Assembly: GCF_034421375.1 (NCBI RefSeq)
Contig: NZ_CP139779.1
Coordinates: 1-64,000, forward strand
Source: Microbacterium invictum
GTDB lineage: Bacteria > Actinomycetota > Actinomycetes > Actinomycetales > Microbacteriaceae
DNA length: 64,000 nucleotides
Direction: 5' to 3'
Positions 35,918-46,185 of the stretch are shown here, in pieces. The notes under the pieces were generated by a model that saw nothing but the letters and a program-made list of their open reading frames with translations, searched no databases and was not told the DNA's origin. The position numbers and the translations under genes are program-made. Numbering within the stretch: the stretch's first letter is position 1; each line of letters begins with the position of its first letter.

Positions 35918-37204
35918 TCACACGGGGTCGCCGGCGCCGCCCTCGTCGGCGGCGTACCGCGCGAGCGCCTGGGCGTCCTCGGCGTGCCGGAGCGCGCGTC
36001 GCGCAGCGTCGAGGGCCTCGACGGGATCCTGCGCCTGCCGCGCCGCCGCGAGGTCGCGCTGCGCCGAGATGAGGCGGGCCCGCGCGTCTGCGCCGGGGCG
36101 CACGCCCGACATCGCCGCCTCGGCGAGGGCGACGCCGTTGCGCGCGGCGGCGAGCGTACCCGGCAGGGCGGTGCGGGCTCCGCGGAGCCGTTGCTGCGCG
36201 GTCCGTGCGTCGCCCAGAGCCGCGTCGAGGCGGTCGCGCAGCCGCGCGATCTCGCCGATCGTCTGCGTGGGGCGGCGGGCAGCTCCGCTCTCGAGGGCAT
36301 CGAGGGATGACGCGACGGCGCGGATCTCTTCGCCCAGACGCTCCGCGTGGGCGGGTTCGAGCTTCGCCCGTGTTGCCGTGGCGGCCCGCAGCGCGCCACG
36401 CGCGGAATCGAATTCGTCCGGGAGCGCCTGCGACGCCTGAGTGATGAGGCGATAGGTCTCTTCGAGCGTGCGGGCGTCGGCCTCGGCGCGGCGGAGGGCG
36501 CGCTCGCCGGCGGCGAGGTCGGCGAGGGCGTTCCGGCTCGGGTCGGCGGCGGAGCGGGACGCCTCGGCGAGGCGCTCCTCGGCCTCATCGGCCTCGGTGA
36601 CGGCGGCGCGGGCTGCCGCCGCGGCATCCTGCCATTCGCGCTCGTCGAAGCGGGCGAGCTGCGCGATGAGTGCCTCGGGATCGCCCATCGCGGCGCGCAC
36701 CTCGGCCAGCCGCGCCTGCGCCGCGCGGACCTGTTCGGCGGCCGAGACGTGCGAGGTCACCCACGCGGCGTGCGCGGTGCGCGCGACCTCGACGGTGCGC
36801 AGTGCGGCATCGACGCGTCGGGTGATGGCCTCGGCGCTCCGGCGCACTCGAGCCGCCTCCTCGCCGCCGGCCAGTCGGTCGGCGAGGCGCCGGTACTCCT
36901 CGAATCCGTCGTCGCGGACGTGCTGGGCGGTCATCCGGGCGCGCCGGAGCGCCGTGGGGGCGTCGCCGCCGTACAGCGCACCCGACAGACTCACCTCCAC
37001 ATCGAGGTCGTCGACCGCGTCGTCCAGGCGCACCAGCGCGCGTCCGGCCTCGTTCTGCGCCGCCTCGGCGGCCGCACGCGCCTTCGGAGATCGGCGTGCG
37101 CGCCGCAGTGCGAGAAGTCCGGCGATCACCGCGAGCGCGGTCACCCCGAACACGACCGCGGCGGGAATCACCCAGCGGAGGAACTCATCGGCCGGCTCGG
37201 TCAC
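35918..37204 (-). CDS. Membrane-anchored coiled-coil protein of unknown function
   Basis: A 428-residue protein from a GTG start, with one N-terminal membrane segment (WVIPAAVVFGVTALAVIAGL, about 11-32). Almost all the rest is Ala/Arg/Glu-rich predicted coiled coil (RAAQARLAEVRAAMGDPEAL, LRRAEADARTLEETYRLITQ). The architecture resembles EzrA-like or other envelope-anchored scaffold proteins, without recognisable homology. It lies 12 bases after the HAD gene and 21 bases before the DUF2156 gene in a same-strand run. Confidence 0.75.
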   Translation of the reverse strand: MTEPADEFLRWVIPAAVVFGVTALAVIAGLLALRRARRSPKARAAAEAAQNEAGRALVRLDDAVDDLDVEVSLSGALYGGDAPTALRRARMTAQHVRDDGFEEYRRLADRLAGGEEAARVRRSAEAITRRVDAALRTVEVARTAHAAWVTSHVSAAEQVRAAQARLAEVRAAMGDPEALIAQLARFDEREWQDAAAAARAAVTEADEAEERLAEASRSAADPSRNALADLAAGERALRRAEADARTLEETYRLITQASQALPDEFDSARGALRAATATRAKLEPAHAERLGEEIRAVASSLDALESGAARRPTQTIGEIARLRDRLDAALGDARTAQQRLRGARTALPGTLAAARNGVALAEAAMSGVRPGADARARLISAQRDLAAARQAQDPVEALDAARRALRHAEDAQALARYAADEGGAGDPV

Positions 37205-37216
37205 GGTGCGCCCCGC

Positions 37217-37915
37217 TCACCCGTCGCCGCGGCCGGCGTCGTCGTCGGGGAGGAGCAGGAGCCTCCGCAGCGCCGCCGGATCCTCGACCACGGCCTGGGC
37301 GCCCTCGGCCTCGTGCGGCCAGCTGAAGCCCCAGGTCACGAAGATCACGGGCACGTCGTGCTCGGCGCCGCCCTCGATGTCGTGGTGGCGATCGCCGATC
37401 AGCACCGGACGGTCGGTGTCGACGCCCGCGGCCTCGAGGCGGCGGAGCGCCTCGGCGACGATGTCGGACTTCGCGCTCAGCGTCCTCTCGTCCGGGGTCG
37501 CCCCCGCGATCGCCGTGAACAGGGGTGAGAGGTCGAAGTGCTCCATGAGGGCGACGACCTGCACCTCGGGCTTCGAGCTGGCGGTCGCCTGCGGGATGCC
37601 GGCGGCGTGGGCATCGCGGATGATCTCGGCGATGCCGGGGAAGAGCCGCGCGTCGGTGGTGTAGCCGTCTTGCTTGCCAAGGGTCCGGTAGAAGGCCACC
37701 GCTTCGGTGGCCTCGGCGGGCGTCATCCCGACGTTCACCTGGAACGACTCGTACATAGGCGGGCCGATCCAGTGGGCGAGCTCCTCGCGGGTGGGCGCGG
37801 GCTTTCCGAAGTGCTCGAGCGTGATGGTCAGGCGGCGGAGGATGCCGACCGACGCGTCGATGATGGTGCCGTCGACATCCCACAGGATGCAGGTCCAGGG
37901 TGAGCGCGTCGACAT
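37217..37915 (-). CDS. HAD-superfamily phosphatase, phosphoglycolate-phosphatase-like
   Basis: A 232-residue hydrolase. Motif I is DVDGTII (nucleophile and acid Asp), motif II Ser/Thr in ATASSKPEVQ, and motif IV GDRHHDIEGG. An N-terminal helical cap between motifs I and II places it in HAD subfamily IA, near Gph/PpaX. The start is ATG 37915. Substrate not determinable; it probably belongs to the same transcript as the coiled-coil gene downstream. Confidence 0.9.
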   Translation of the reverse strand: MSTRSPWTCILWDVDGTIIDASVGILRRLTITLEHFGKPAPTREELAHWIGPPMYESFQVNVGMTPAEATEAVAFYRTLGKQDGYTTDARLFPGIAEIIRDAHAAGIPQATASSKPEVQVVALMEHFDLSPLFTAIAGATPDERTLSAKSDIVAEALRRLEAAGVDTDRPVLIGDRHHDIEGGAEHDVPVIFVTWGFSWPHEAEGAQAVVEDPAALRRLLLLPDDDAGRGDG

Positions 37916-37958
37916 GACCTCCACGCTACAAGTCCGCAGCGGGCGCGCGGACCGCGGG

Positions 37959-38654
37959 TCAGAACAGGCGCAGGTGCCCCGAGTCCACGCCCTTCATCTC
38001 CTCGTAGTCGAGGGTGAGGCACCGGATGCCGCGGTCTGCCGCGAGCACGCGCGCCTGGGGCTTGATCTCCTGCGCGGCGAAGACGCCGCTCACCGGCGCG
38101 AGGTGCGGGTCGCGGTTGAGCAGCTCGAGGTAGCGGGTGAGCTGCTCCACGCCGTCGATGTCGCCGCGGCGCTTGACCTCGATGGCGATGGTGCCGCCGT
38201 CGGGATCGCGCAGCAGCAGGTCGACCGGGCCGATCGCGGTGGGGAACTCGCGCCGCACGAGCGAGACCCCCTCCCCCACGAGGGCGACCTGCTCGGCGAG
38301 GAGGCGCTGCAGGTCGGCTTCGACGCCGTCCTTCTGCAGACCCGGGTCGACGCCCAGGTCGTGCGACGAGTCGTGCAGCACCTCGTAGAGGTGCACCAGC
38401 AGCGCATCGCCGGTCTTGGCGTGGGTGACGCGCCACTGCTCGACGACGCCCGCCGCCGCGGCATCCTCATCCGGCGTCTGCACCGTGAGCGTGCAGGGCG
38501 GACTCATCCAGTTCAGCGGCTTGTACGAGCCGCCGTCGGAGTGCACGAGCAGACTCCCGTCGCCCTTGTGGACGAGCAGCCGCGTCGCGAGCGGCAGGTG
38601 AGCGGTGAGACGGCCCGTGTAATCGACGGAGCAGCGAGCGATGACCAGGCGCAC
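37959..38654 (-). CDS. nucS: Mismatch-specific endonuclease NucS (EndoMS)
   Basis: A 231-residue endonuclease that performs mismatch repair in actinobacteria, which lack MutS/MutL. N-terminal DNA-binding domain [20 protein letters not shown] and [10 protein letters not shown]-terminal nuclease core [20 protein letters not shown] with catalytic Asp, Glu and Lys, then [12 protein letters not shown]. It ends HLRLF, a beta-clamp-binding-like tail, so it should pair with the DnaN encoded at 1925-3076. It lies 58 bases after the MFS gene. Confidence 0.95.
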   Translation of the reverse strand: MRLVIARCSVDYTGRLTAHLPLATRLLVHKGDGSLLVHSDGGSYKPLNWMSPPCTLTVQTPDEDAAAAGVVEQWRVTHAKTGDALLVHLYEVLHDSSHDLGVDPGLQKDGVEADLQRLLAEQVALVGEGVSLVRREFPTAIGPVDLLLRDPDGGTIAIEVKRRGDIDGVEQLTRYLELLNRDPHLAPVSGVFAAQEIKPQARVLAADRGIRCLTLDYEEMKGVDSGHLRLF

Positions 38655-38712
38655 CCGTCGAGCGTAGTCGCCGGAGGTGCATGGTGCCGGTGGATCGGTG
38701 GTTCGCCGGAGC

Positions 38713-39945
38713 TCAGCGCTGCGGGTGACCGGCGCCGACGGTGGAGCCGGCGATCGGGCGCGCGGCCGGCGACGCGATGCCGGATGCCACGATCAGCGCG
38801 ACGAGGATGAACAGCGTGTTCAGCAGACCGATCTGCTCGCTGATGAACCCGAGGATCGGCGGCCCGCAGAGGAACGCCACGTAGCCGATCGTCGCGGCGG
38901 CGCTCACCCGGGCCGCTGCGCGGGCGGGGTCGTCGGCGGCGGCCGACATCCCGAGCGGGAAGCCGAGCGACGCGCCCGCTCCCCAGAGCGCGGCGCCGAC
39001 GAAGACGAGCGGCAGGTTCGGGGCGAGGATGAACAGCAGCAGCCCCACCGCGGCGGTGACCGCGAGGATGCGAAGGGTGTTCACGCGACCGAAGCGGTCG
39101 ACGAGGGGTCCGCCGAGCACGCGCACGACGGTCATGCTGACCGAGAACACGGTGAGCCCCGCCGCCCCGACGGCCTCGGTGGCACCGTGCCCTTCGACGA
39201 CGCCGAGCGCCAGCCAGTCGTTGGCCCCGCCCTCGGCGAAGGCCATGCCGAGCATGATCACGCCCAGCGCGTAGGTGCGCGGCTCGCGCCAGGCCGAGAG
39301 GTTGGTGTGCAGGCGCTCGCGCCAGCCCGCCCGCTCCCCCGGGGCCGGGTCCTCGGCGAGGTCGCGCGCCGGCACGGCCGGGTAGGTGGTCAGCGCGATT
39401 ACGACCACGACACCGGCCATGGTCACGGTGTGGGCGAGCACGTTGATCCCCGCCGCCGCGGCGAGGGCTCCGACACCCGCGCCGATGACTGTGCCGAAGC
39501 TGAAGAACGCGTGGAAAAGCGGGAGGATCGTCTTGTTCGACTGCTTCTCGATCGCCGCGCCGTCGATGTTCATCATCACGTCGACCGCGCCGTTGCCGAA
39601 GCCGAACAGGCAGAGGCCGAGCAGCACGATCCCGTACGAGGGGACGGCGTCGGTGCCGACTCCCACGATCGCGACGCCGATCGCGAAGGTGATCATCGCG
39701 CCGAGCATGCCGCGCTTCGCGCCGAACCGGGCGAGGACGGCCGACGCGATCGACAGCCCTACGATCGAGGCGACGCCGGCGCCGAGGAGGAGGAACCCGA
39801 TCTCGACGTTGTCCACGCCCAGCGCGCTCTTGATGGCGGGCACCCGCGAGGCCCAGGTGGCGATGCTCAGTCCACTGGCGAGGAAGATCGCGAAGACAGC
39901 GGTGCGCCAGCGCACGAGCTGAGGACGGGTCAGGACGAGTTCCAC
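38713..39945 (-). CDS. Major facilitator superfamily transporter
   Basis: A 410-residue carrier with twelve hydrophobic segments. Begins [20 protein letters not shown]; loop 2-3 signature-like [17 protein letters not shown] and [16 protein letters not shown] in the second half. The pattern [20 protein letters not shown] resembles the YfkF/fucose-permease-like MFS group with unknown substrate. It is divergent from a LacI-type regulator gene 58 bases away, which may control it. Confidence 0.92.
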   Translation of the reverse strand: MELVLTRPQLVRWRTAVFAIFLASGLSIATWASRVPAIKSALGVDNVEIGFLLLGAGVASIVGLSIASAVLARFGAKRGMLGAMITFAIGVAIVGVGTDAVPSYGIVLLGLCLFGFGNGAVDVMMNIDGAAIEKQSNKTILPLFHAFFSFGTVIGAGVGALAAAAGINVLAHTVTMAGVVVVIALTTYPAVPARDLAEDPAPGERAGWRERLHTNLSAWREPRTYALGVIMLGMAFAEGGANDWLALGVVEGHGATEAVGAAGLTVFSVSMTVVRVLGGPLVDRFGRVNTLRILAVTAAVGLLLFILAPNLPLVFVGAALWGAGASLGFPLGMSAAADDPARAAARVSAAATIGYVAFLCGPPILGFISEQIGLLNTLFILVALIVASGIASPAARPIAGSTVGAGHPQR

Positions 39946-39961
39946 CCGTGAAGGATACCGA

Positions 39962-39972
39962 ATCGTTTCGAT
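39962..39972. promoter_or_regulatory. Candidate LacI-family operator between MFS and lacI-type genes
   Basis: ATCG-TTT-CGAT is an 11-base palindrome in the 58-base divergent spacer, where LacI-type operators usually lie. TACGCT at 39992-39997, six bases before the regulator ATG, is a possible -10 element that would give a leaderless transcript. Motif evidence only. Confidence 0.35.
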
Positions 39973-40003
39973 CCGCGGAACGGCGGGCGGTTACGCTGGA
40001 CGG

Positions 40004-41065
40004 ATGAAACGCACCGACGAGCGTCGCCGCGCCACGATCGCCGATGTCGCCCGTGAGGCCGGCGTCTCGGCCTCGACGGCATCGGTGGTCTTCAGCGGCA
40101 AGACGCCGGTGTCGGATGCGACCCGCGCGCGCGTGCTCGCCGCCGCGGCGGCCCTGGGGTACACCGGACCCGACCCGCGGGCGGCGTCGCTGCGTCGCGG
40201 CCGATCGGGCATCGTGGGCGTCGTCTTCGAAGAGCACCTGGGCACCGCCTTCCTCGACCCGGTGAAGACCCTCATGATGGACGGCCTCACTGAGGGGGTC
40301 GCTGGACTCGGCGCCGGCCTGCTGCTCCTCCGCGACGACGAGAGCGCCGAGACCGGGCCGTCGCTCACCACCGCGCCGATCGATGCCGCCGTGCTCATCG
40401 GGTGCAGCCCGCTGATGCGGCGATCCCTCGACACGGTGCGGGCCCGTGGCATCCCGGTCGTGGTCATCGAGGGGGATGCCGGAGGCGACATCCCCCGCAT
40501 CGGGCTCGACAACCGCGAGGCCCAGCGCCACGCCGCCCGGCACCTGCGCGCCCTCGGTCACGAGCACGTGGTCATCCTCACGCTTCCGGTGAACGCCGAT
40601 CGCCCACGGGGCTTCTTCGGGGCCGACGCCGAGGTGACGGTGGATGTCACGCGCGACCGACTGGCCGGGGCACGCGACGTCTACCCCGGGGCCCCCGCCT
40701 ACGCCGCCGCGGGCAGCTTCATCGACGAGGGGCTGGCGGCGGGGCGCGTGCTGCTGGCGGGGCCTGACCGGCCCACCGCGATCATCGCCCAGAGCGATCT
40801 GCTCGCGGCGGGCGTCATCCGGGCCGCCGAGGAGCAGGGCCTGAGGGTGCCCGACGACCTCAGCGTGACGGGTTTCGACGGCATCGTCGTCGACGGCCTG
40901 GCGCCGTACGCGCTGACCACCCTCGTGCAGCCGGCCGCCGACAAGGGCCGCGCGGCCGGCCTCGCGGTGGCGAGCATGCTCGAGGGCGCGAGCCCGGTCT
41001 CGATGCACTTCACCTGCGCGTTCCGCGAGGGGAACACGTCGGGCCGCGCTCCTGCTGCCCAATAG
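40004..41065 (+). CDS. LacI-family transcriptional regulator
   Basis: A 353-residue regulator. N-terminal HTH ATIADVAREAGVSASTASVV with hinge helix region ending RAASLRRGRSG, then a periplasmic-binding-like sugar-sensor domain (IVGVVFEEHLGTAFLDPVKT; AIIAQSDLLAAGVIRAAEEQ; VTGFDGI). Divergent placement suggests it controls the MFS gene. Its stop TAG coincides with TAGAAT at 41063-41068, a possible -10 for the mrp operon. Confidence 0.93.
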   Translation: MKRTDERRRATIADVAREAGVSASTASVVFSGKTPVSDATRARVLAAAAALGYTGPDPRAASLRRGRSGIVGVVFEEHLGTAFLDPVKTLMMDGLTEGVAGLGAGLLLLRDDESAETGPSLTTAPIDAAVLIGCSPLMRRSLDTVRARGIPVVVIEGDAGGDIPRIGLDNREAQRHAARHLRALGHEHVVILTLPVNADRPRGFFGADAEVTVDVTRDRLAGARDVYPGAPAYAAAGSFIDEGLAAGRVLLAGPDRPTAIIAQSDLLAAGVIRAAEEQGLRVPDDLSVTGFDGIVVDGLAPYALTTLVQPAADKGRAAGLAVASMLEGASPVSMHFTCAFREGNTSGRAPAAQ

Positions 41066-41132
41066 AATGGACGCGACCCCGATCGCCTGAGTCGCGCCGC
41101 CCCGCACGACCGACGACCCTGAGGAGGCCGCA

Positions 41133-44066
41133 ATGCTGGTCTTCCTCGGAGTGTTCGCGGCCGCCGCGCTCGCGCTTCCCTGGCTGGTCCACCGCCTGGG
41201 CGCTCGCGCCTTCTTCTTCGCCGCGGCCGTGTCGGCGGCGGCCTTCGTCTACACCGTCGTCCTCGGGCCCGCAGTCCTCGCCGGGGATATTCCGTTCGAG
41301 TCATACGAGTGGATCCCGCCGCTCGGCATCGAGCTGTCGATGCGGATGACCACGCTGTCGTGGATCCTCGCGCTCGTCGTCACGGGGGTCGGGGCGCTGG
41401 TGCTGCTGTACTGCCGGTGGTACTTCCGCGACAGCGCCGAGGGCCTCGGGCAGTTCGCCGCCGTCCTGCTCGCCTTCGCGGGAGCCATGTACGGTCTCGT
41501 TCTCACGGACGACCTCGTCGTGCTCGTGATGTTCTGGGAGACCACGAGCGTGCTGTCGTACCTGCTCATCGGGTACTACCACCGCCGCGGCGCGAGTCGC
41601 CGCTCGGCCCTGCAGGCGCTGCTCGTCACGACTCTCGGCGGTCTGGTGATGCTGATCGGCGTCGTGCTGCTCGTCGTCGACACCGGCACGTCGAGCATCT
41701 CCGAGATCCTCGTCGCCCGCCCCGAGGGGCCGGCTGTGGTCGCGGCTCTCGTGCTGCTGCTCGTCGGCGCGCTGAGCAAGTCGGCCGTCTTCCCCTTCCA
41801 CTTCTGGCTTCCCGGTGCCATGACCGCCCCGACGCCGGTCAGCGCGTACCTTCACGCCGCGGCGATGGTCAAGGCCGGCATCTACCTGATCGCGCTGTTC
41901 GCCCCGTTCGAGGCGAACGAACCCGGATGGCGCCCCATCATCGTCTCGCTCGGCGTCTTCACAATGCTGCTCGGCGGCTTCCAGGCGCTTCGTGAGACCG
42001 ACCTCAAGCGGCTGCTCGCGTTCGGCACCGTCAGCCAGCTCGGCTTTCTCACCGTCATCCTCGGCTACGGCGTCCGTGACACCGCGCTCGCGGGACTCGC
42101 TCTGCTCCTCAGCCACGCCCTGTTCAAATCCGCCCTGTTCCTCGTCGTCGGCATCATCGACCGTCAGCTCGCCACGCGAAACATCGGCGAGCTCTCCGGA
42201 CTCGGGCGGCAGGCACCCCTCCTCGCGACCGTGTCGATCGTGGCCGTCGCGTCGATGGCGGGTCTGCCGCCCACCATCGGCTTCGTCGCCAAAGAGACCG
42301 CCCTCACCGCCCTTCTCCACGAGGCCGTGGGCGGCGAGGCGTGGGCGATCGTCGGCATCCTCGGTGTCGCGGCGGGTTCGGCATTGACGATGGCCTATGG
42401 CATCCGCTTCGTCTGGGGTGCCTTCTGGACCAAGCGGACAGTCCCCGACGGCACCCCGCCCGCCCGGACGGAGTGGCCGGGCGCGCCGGCGGGCTTCCTC
42501 GCCGCCCCGGTCATGTTGTCCGCCCTCACCCTCGTCGCCGGGCTCGCCGCCCCCGCCCTGGACACCGCGCTCGCCACGTACGCCGACGAGGCTCCGCTCG
42601 CGACTCCCGGCGTGGCCGAGCCCGAGCCCTACTACCTCGCCCTGTGGCACGGCCTGGAACCGGCACTCTTCCTCTCGATCGGTACGATCGCGCTGGGCGC
42701 GGCGATCTTCTGGGCGACGGTGCGGCGGGATCTTTCCCGGCGCGTCCTGCCCTTCGAGGCGTTCGACGTCTACAACGCCGTGCTCCGCGGCATCGCCCGA
42801 CTGTCGGTGGCCACGACTACGTTCACCCAGCGCGGGTCACTGCCGGTCTACATCGGGACGATCTTCATCGTCTTCGTCGTCGCCGAGGCGACCGCCCTCA
42901 TCGTCGGCGGTCCGGAGTGGCGCGCCGACGTCGACCTGTTCCAGAACCCGGCCCAGCTGGCGATCGCGCCGGTGATGATCGTCGCGGGCGTGGTCGCCGT
43001 TCGGGCCAAGAAGCGCTACACCGGTGTGGTGCTGGTCTCGGTGACCGGGCTCGGCATGGCGGGGCTCTTCGCCATCAGCGGCGCCCCCGACCTCGCCCTC
43101 ACCCAGATCCTCATCGAGACGGTCACCCTCATCGCGTTCGCCCTCGTCCTGCGGCGGATCCCGTCGCGGATGGGCGAGCACAACGCCTCGGTCGCCTCGA
43201 TCCCCCGGGCTCTCGTCGCCGGCGCGGTCGGCGTCACCATGATGGCCGTCGCGGTCATCGCGACGGGAGCCCGCATCCACGACCCGATCTCGGTCGCCTG
43301 GCCCGAACTCGCGTACGAACTCGGTCACGGGCGCAACGTCGTCAACGTCGCCCTGGTCGACATCCGTGGGTGGGACACCATGGGCGAGCTCGGGGTGCTG
43401 ATCCTCGCCGCCACCGGTGTGGCATCCCTGGTCTTCGTCACCGACCGCAAAGACAACCTCACCGCCACCAACGCCCTCCCCCGGGTGGGAGGCCGCGATC
43501 GCCGGCTCCTCGTGGAGACCCCGTCCGGCGTGAAGCCGCGCAACGCCGACGGCGGCCGGCAGCGGATGGCCTGGCTCGTCGGGGGCCAGCAGGTGCGGCC
43601 GGAGAACCGCTCGATCCTGCTCGAGGTGATCGTGCGGATCCTCTTCCACTCGATCATCATCGTCTCGCTCTACCTGCTCTTCGCGGGCCACAACCTTCCC
43701 GGCGGCGGCTTCGCCGGAGGACTCGTGGCGGGTATGGCGTTGGTGATGCGCTACGTCGCAGGAGGTCGCTACGAGCTCGGCGTCGCCGCCCCGACCGACG
43801 CCGGGCGCCTGCTCGGTGTGGGCATGTCGATCGCCGTCGCCTGCGCGATCGTGCCGCTCTTCTTCGGCGCGCCCCCGCTGACCAGCGCCTTCGTCGAAGC
43901 GGAGCTGCCGGTCCTCGGCCACGTCGAGTTCGTCACCACGACGCTGTTCGACATCGGGGTGTACCTCGTCGTCGTCGGACTCGTGCTCGACGTGCTGCGT
44001 TCGCTCGGCGCCGAGGTCGACCGTCAGATGCAGCGCAGCAAGGCCAGCGGGGTGAGCGTGTCGTGA
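41133..44066 (+). CDS. mrpA: Na+/H+ antiporter subunit A, MrpA-MrpB fusion
   Basis: A 977-residue membrane subunit of the multi-gene Mrp cation/proton antiporter, related to NuoL of complex I. The N-terminal two-thirds is the proton-channel domain (VFPFHFWLPGAMTAPTPVSA with the conserved Lys/His region; LLSHALFKSALFLVVGIIDR). The C-terminal part from about residue 820 is MrpB-like (RSILLEVIVRILFHSIIIVS, GHNLPGGGFAGGLVAGMALV), so no separate mrpB exists. It overlaps mrpC by GTGA. Confidence 0.95.
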   Translation: MLVFLGVFAAAALALPWLVHRLGARAFFFAAAVSAAAFVYTVVLGPAVLAGDIPFESYEWIPPLGIELSMRMTTLSWILALVVTGVGALVLLYCRWYFRDSAEGLGQFAAVLLAFAGAMYGLVLTDDLVVLVMFWETTSVLSYLLIGYYHRRGASRRSALQALLVTTLGGLVMLIGVVLLVVDTGTSSISEILVARPEGPAVVAALVLLLVGALSKSAVFPFHFWLPGAMTAPTPVSAYLHAAAMVKAGIYLIALFAPFEANEPGWRPIIVSLGVFTMLLGGFQALRETDLKRLLAFGTVSQLGFLTVILGYGVRDTALAGLALLLSHALFKSALFLVVGIIDRQLATRNIGELSGLGRQAPLLATVSIVAVASMAGLPPTIGFVAKETALTALLHEAVGGEAWAIVGILGVAAGSALTMAYGIRFVWGAFWTKRTVPDGTPPARTEWPGAPAGFLAAPVMLSALTLVAGLAAPALDTALATYADEAPLATPGVAEPEPYYLALWHGLEPALFLSIGTIALGAAIFWATVRRDLSRRVLPFEAFDVYNAVLRGIARLSVATTTFTQRGSLPVYIGTIFIVFVVAEATALIVGGPEWRADVDLFQNPAQLAIAPVMIVAGVVAVRAKKRYTGVVLVSVTGLGMAGLFAISGAPDLALTQILIETVTLIAFALVLRRIPSRMGEHNASVASIPRALVAGAVGVTMMAVAVIATGARIHDPISVAWPELAYELGHGRNVVNVALVDIRGWDTMGELGVLILAATGVASLVFVTDRKDNLTATNALPRVGGRDRRLLVETPSGVKPRNADGGRQRMAWLVGGQQVRPENRSILLEVIVRILFHSIIIVSLYLLFAGHNLPGGGFAGGLVAGMALVMRYVAGGRYELGVAAPTDAGRLLGVGMSIAVACAIVPLFFGAPPLTSAFVEAELPVLGHVEFVTTTLFDIGVYLVVVGLVLDVLRSLGAEVDRQMQRSKASGVSVS

Positions 44067-44632
44067 GCGTCTCTCTCATCCTCATCGTCATCATGGGCGT
44101 CCTGTTCGCCTGCGGCGTCTACGCGATCCTGGAGCGCAGCCTCACCCGCGTGCTCATCGGCTTCCTCCTGCTCGGGAACGCGGCGAACCTCTTCCTCCTC
44201 GTGGTCATCGGCGAGCCCGGGATCGCACCGTTCTTCGGCTCCGGCGAACCCGAGGAGATGTCCGATCCCCTCCCCATGGCGCTGACCCTCACGGCGATCG
44301 TCATCACCTTCGCGGTGTCGGCGTTCCTCCTCGCCCTGATCTACCGCTCGTGGCAGCTCGGTCAGGCCGACACGGTCACCGACGATGAGGCCGACCTGGC
44401 GGTGCGCGACCGCGGCGCCGCCGAGGAGGACATGATCGACGACGAGACCGAGATCGAAGACACCGACGACGACGCGACCACCGACTTCGTCGGTCTCGAC
44501 ACCGCACCCATCACGGTGCTCGGCAGCCGCGACATCTCCGGCCTGCAGGATGACGCGCCGGTGAACCTCCCCGAGGCGTCGTCGCGTCGATCCCGGCGGA
44601 CCGACACGACCGAGCGGGGGGATGACGGATGA
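44063..44632 (+). CDS. mrpC: Na+/H+ antiporter subunit C with acidic tail
   Basis: A 189-residue NuoK-like subunit from GTG 44063. The first 110 residues are the usual three-helix MrpC (MGVLFACGVYAILERSLTRV; PLPMALTLTAIVITFAVSAF). The remaining 80 residues form an Asp/Glu-rich hydrophilic tail (DDETEIEDTDDDATTDF) that ordinary MrpC proteins of about 115 residues lack. It overlaps mrpA and mrpD by 4 bases each. Confidence 0.93.
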   Translation: MSVSLILIVIMGVLFACGVYAILERSLTRVLIGFLLLGNAANLFLLVVIGEPGIAPFFGSGEPEEMSDPLPMALTLTAIVITFAVSAFLLALIYRSWQLGQADTVTDDEADLAVRDRGAAEEDMIDDETEIEDTDDDATTDFVGLDTAPITVLGSRDISGLQDDAPVNLPEASSRRSRRTDTTERGDDG

Positions 44633-46185
44633 TCGCCCTCGTCCCGCTCCTGGCGACCCTGCCGATCCTGGGCGCCGCACTCGCCCTGGTCGCCGGGCGG
44701 CACAGGCGCACCCAGGTCGCCATCTCGATCGTCACGCTGACGACCGTCACCGTCATCGCCGCCATCCTGCTCGTCGTCGTCGACCAGGGCGGTGAGGCCC
44801 TCGCGGTCTCGGTCGGGGATTGGCCGATCCCCTTCGGCATCGTGCTCTACGTCGATCGGCTCTCGGCGCTCCTCATCGTCGTTTCGAGCATCGTGCTGCT
44901 CGCAGTCCTGCTCTTCTCCGTCGGACAGGGCGCGGCCGACAACGACGACGAGACACCGGTGTCGATCTTCCACCCGTCGTACCTGCTGCTGGCGGCGGGG
45001 ATCTTCACCGCGTTCATCGCGGGCGACCTGTTCAACCTCTACGTCGGGTTCGAGATTCTCCTCGTCGCGTCGTACGTGCTCATCACCCTCGGCAGCACCG
45101 AGAACCGCATCCGCACCGGCGTCGTCTACATCGTCGTCTCGCTGGTCTCGTCGATCCTCTTCCTCGCGGCCATCGCGGCGATCTACGGGGCGCTCGGCAC
45201 CGTCAACATGGCGCAGATCTCCGAGCGGATGATGGAGCTCCCGCAGGACACCCAGACGGTGCTGCACCTGATGCTGCTCGTGGCGTTTAGCATCAAGGCG
45301 GCCGTCTTCCCGCTGTCGTTCTGGCTGCCCGACTCGTACCCCACCGCGCCGGCTCCGGTCACGGCGGTGTTCGCCGGCCTGCTGACCAAGGTCGGCGTCT
45401 ACGCCCTCATCCGCACCGAGACGCAGCTGTTCAACGAGAACGACCTGAACTTCCTCCTCATGTGCGTGGCGCTCGCCACGATGATCGTCGGGGTCCTCGG
45501 CGCGATCGCGCAGGCGGAGCTCAAGCGCATCCTCTCGTTCACCCTCGTCAGTCACATCGGGTACATGATCTTCGGGCTCGCGATCGCAACCCCGGCGGCG
45601 ATCGGCGCGACGATCTACTACACCGTGCACCACATCGTCGTGCAGACGACCCTCTTCCTCGCCGTGGGACTCATCGAGCGTCGTGCCGGCAGCACGTCGA
45701 TCCTGCGGGTGAAGGGGCTCATGCGGGCGGCGCCCGTCATCGCGGTGCTCTACTTCATCCCGGCCGTGAACCTCGGCGGTCTCCCGCCGTTCTCCGGCTT
45801 CATCGGCAAGTTCGCTCTCTTCGACGCCGCCGCCGAGGTCGGAACCCCGATCATGCTCGTCCTGATCGTCGGCGGCGTCGTCACGAGCCTCCTCACTCTG
45901 TACGCGCTGATGCGCGCGTGGAACCTCTCCTTCTGGCGCGAGGACGAGGACTCCACCGAGACCGAGGCGCGTATCTCGTACCTCGGCAACGCCCCCGCCG
46001 CCGGCATCCAGACCGAGCGCCGCGCGATCCCCCGCATCATGACCGCCGCGACGACCGGGATGGTGGCGGTCACGGTCGCCCTGACGGTCTTCGCCGGGCC
46101 GCTGTACGGCGTCTGCGAACGGATCGGCGCGGCGCTTCTGGAACCGATCCAGCTCGTCCAGCTCGAGCAGGAGGTCGATTCGTGA
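44629..46185 (+). CDS. mrpD: Na+/H+ antiporter subunit D
   Basis: A 518-residue NuoM/N-like proton-translocating subunit with about fourteen membrane segments. Conserved: YVGFEILLVASYVLITLGST (Glu of the channel), KAAVFPLSFWLPDSYPTAPA with Lys and PVTAVFAGLLTKVGVYALIR, and HHIVVQTTLFLAVGLIERR. It starts at ATG 44629 in ATGA and overlaps mrpE by GTGA. Confidence 0.96.
   Translation: MIALVPLLATLPILGAALALVAGRHRRTQVAISIVTLTTVTVIAAILLVVVDQGGEALAVSVGDWPIPFGIVLYVDRLSALLIVVSSIVLLAVLLFSVGQGAADNDDETPVSIFHPSYLLLAAGIFTAFIAGDLFNLYVGFEILLVASYVLITLGSTENRIRTGVVYIVVSLVSSILFLAAIAAIYGALGTVNMAQISERMMELPQDTQTVLHLMLLVAFSIKAAVFPLSFWLPDSYPTAPAPVTAVFAGLLTKVGVYALIRTETQLFNENDLNFLLMCVALATMIVGVLGAIAQAELKRILSFTLVSHIGYMIFGLAIATPAAIGATIYYTVHHIVVQTTLFLAVGLIERRAGSTSILRVKGLMRAAPVIAVLYFIPAVNLGGLPPFSGFIGKFALFDAAAEVGTPIMLVLIVGGVVTSLLTLYALMRAWNLSFWREDEDSTETEARISYLGNAPAAGIQTERRAIPRIMTAATTGMVAVTVALTVFAGPLYGVCERIGAALLEPIQLVQLEQEVDS

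Noticed and set aside
38513..41107. 864-codon minus-strand frame
   Set aside because: Runs antisense through the LacI gene and out of frame through MFS; no recognisable domain.
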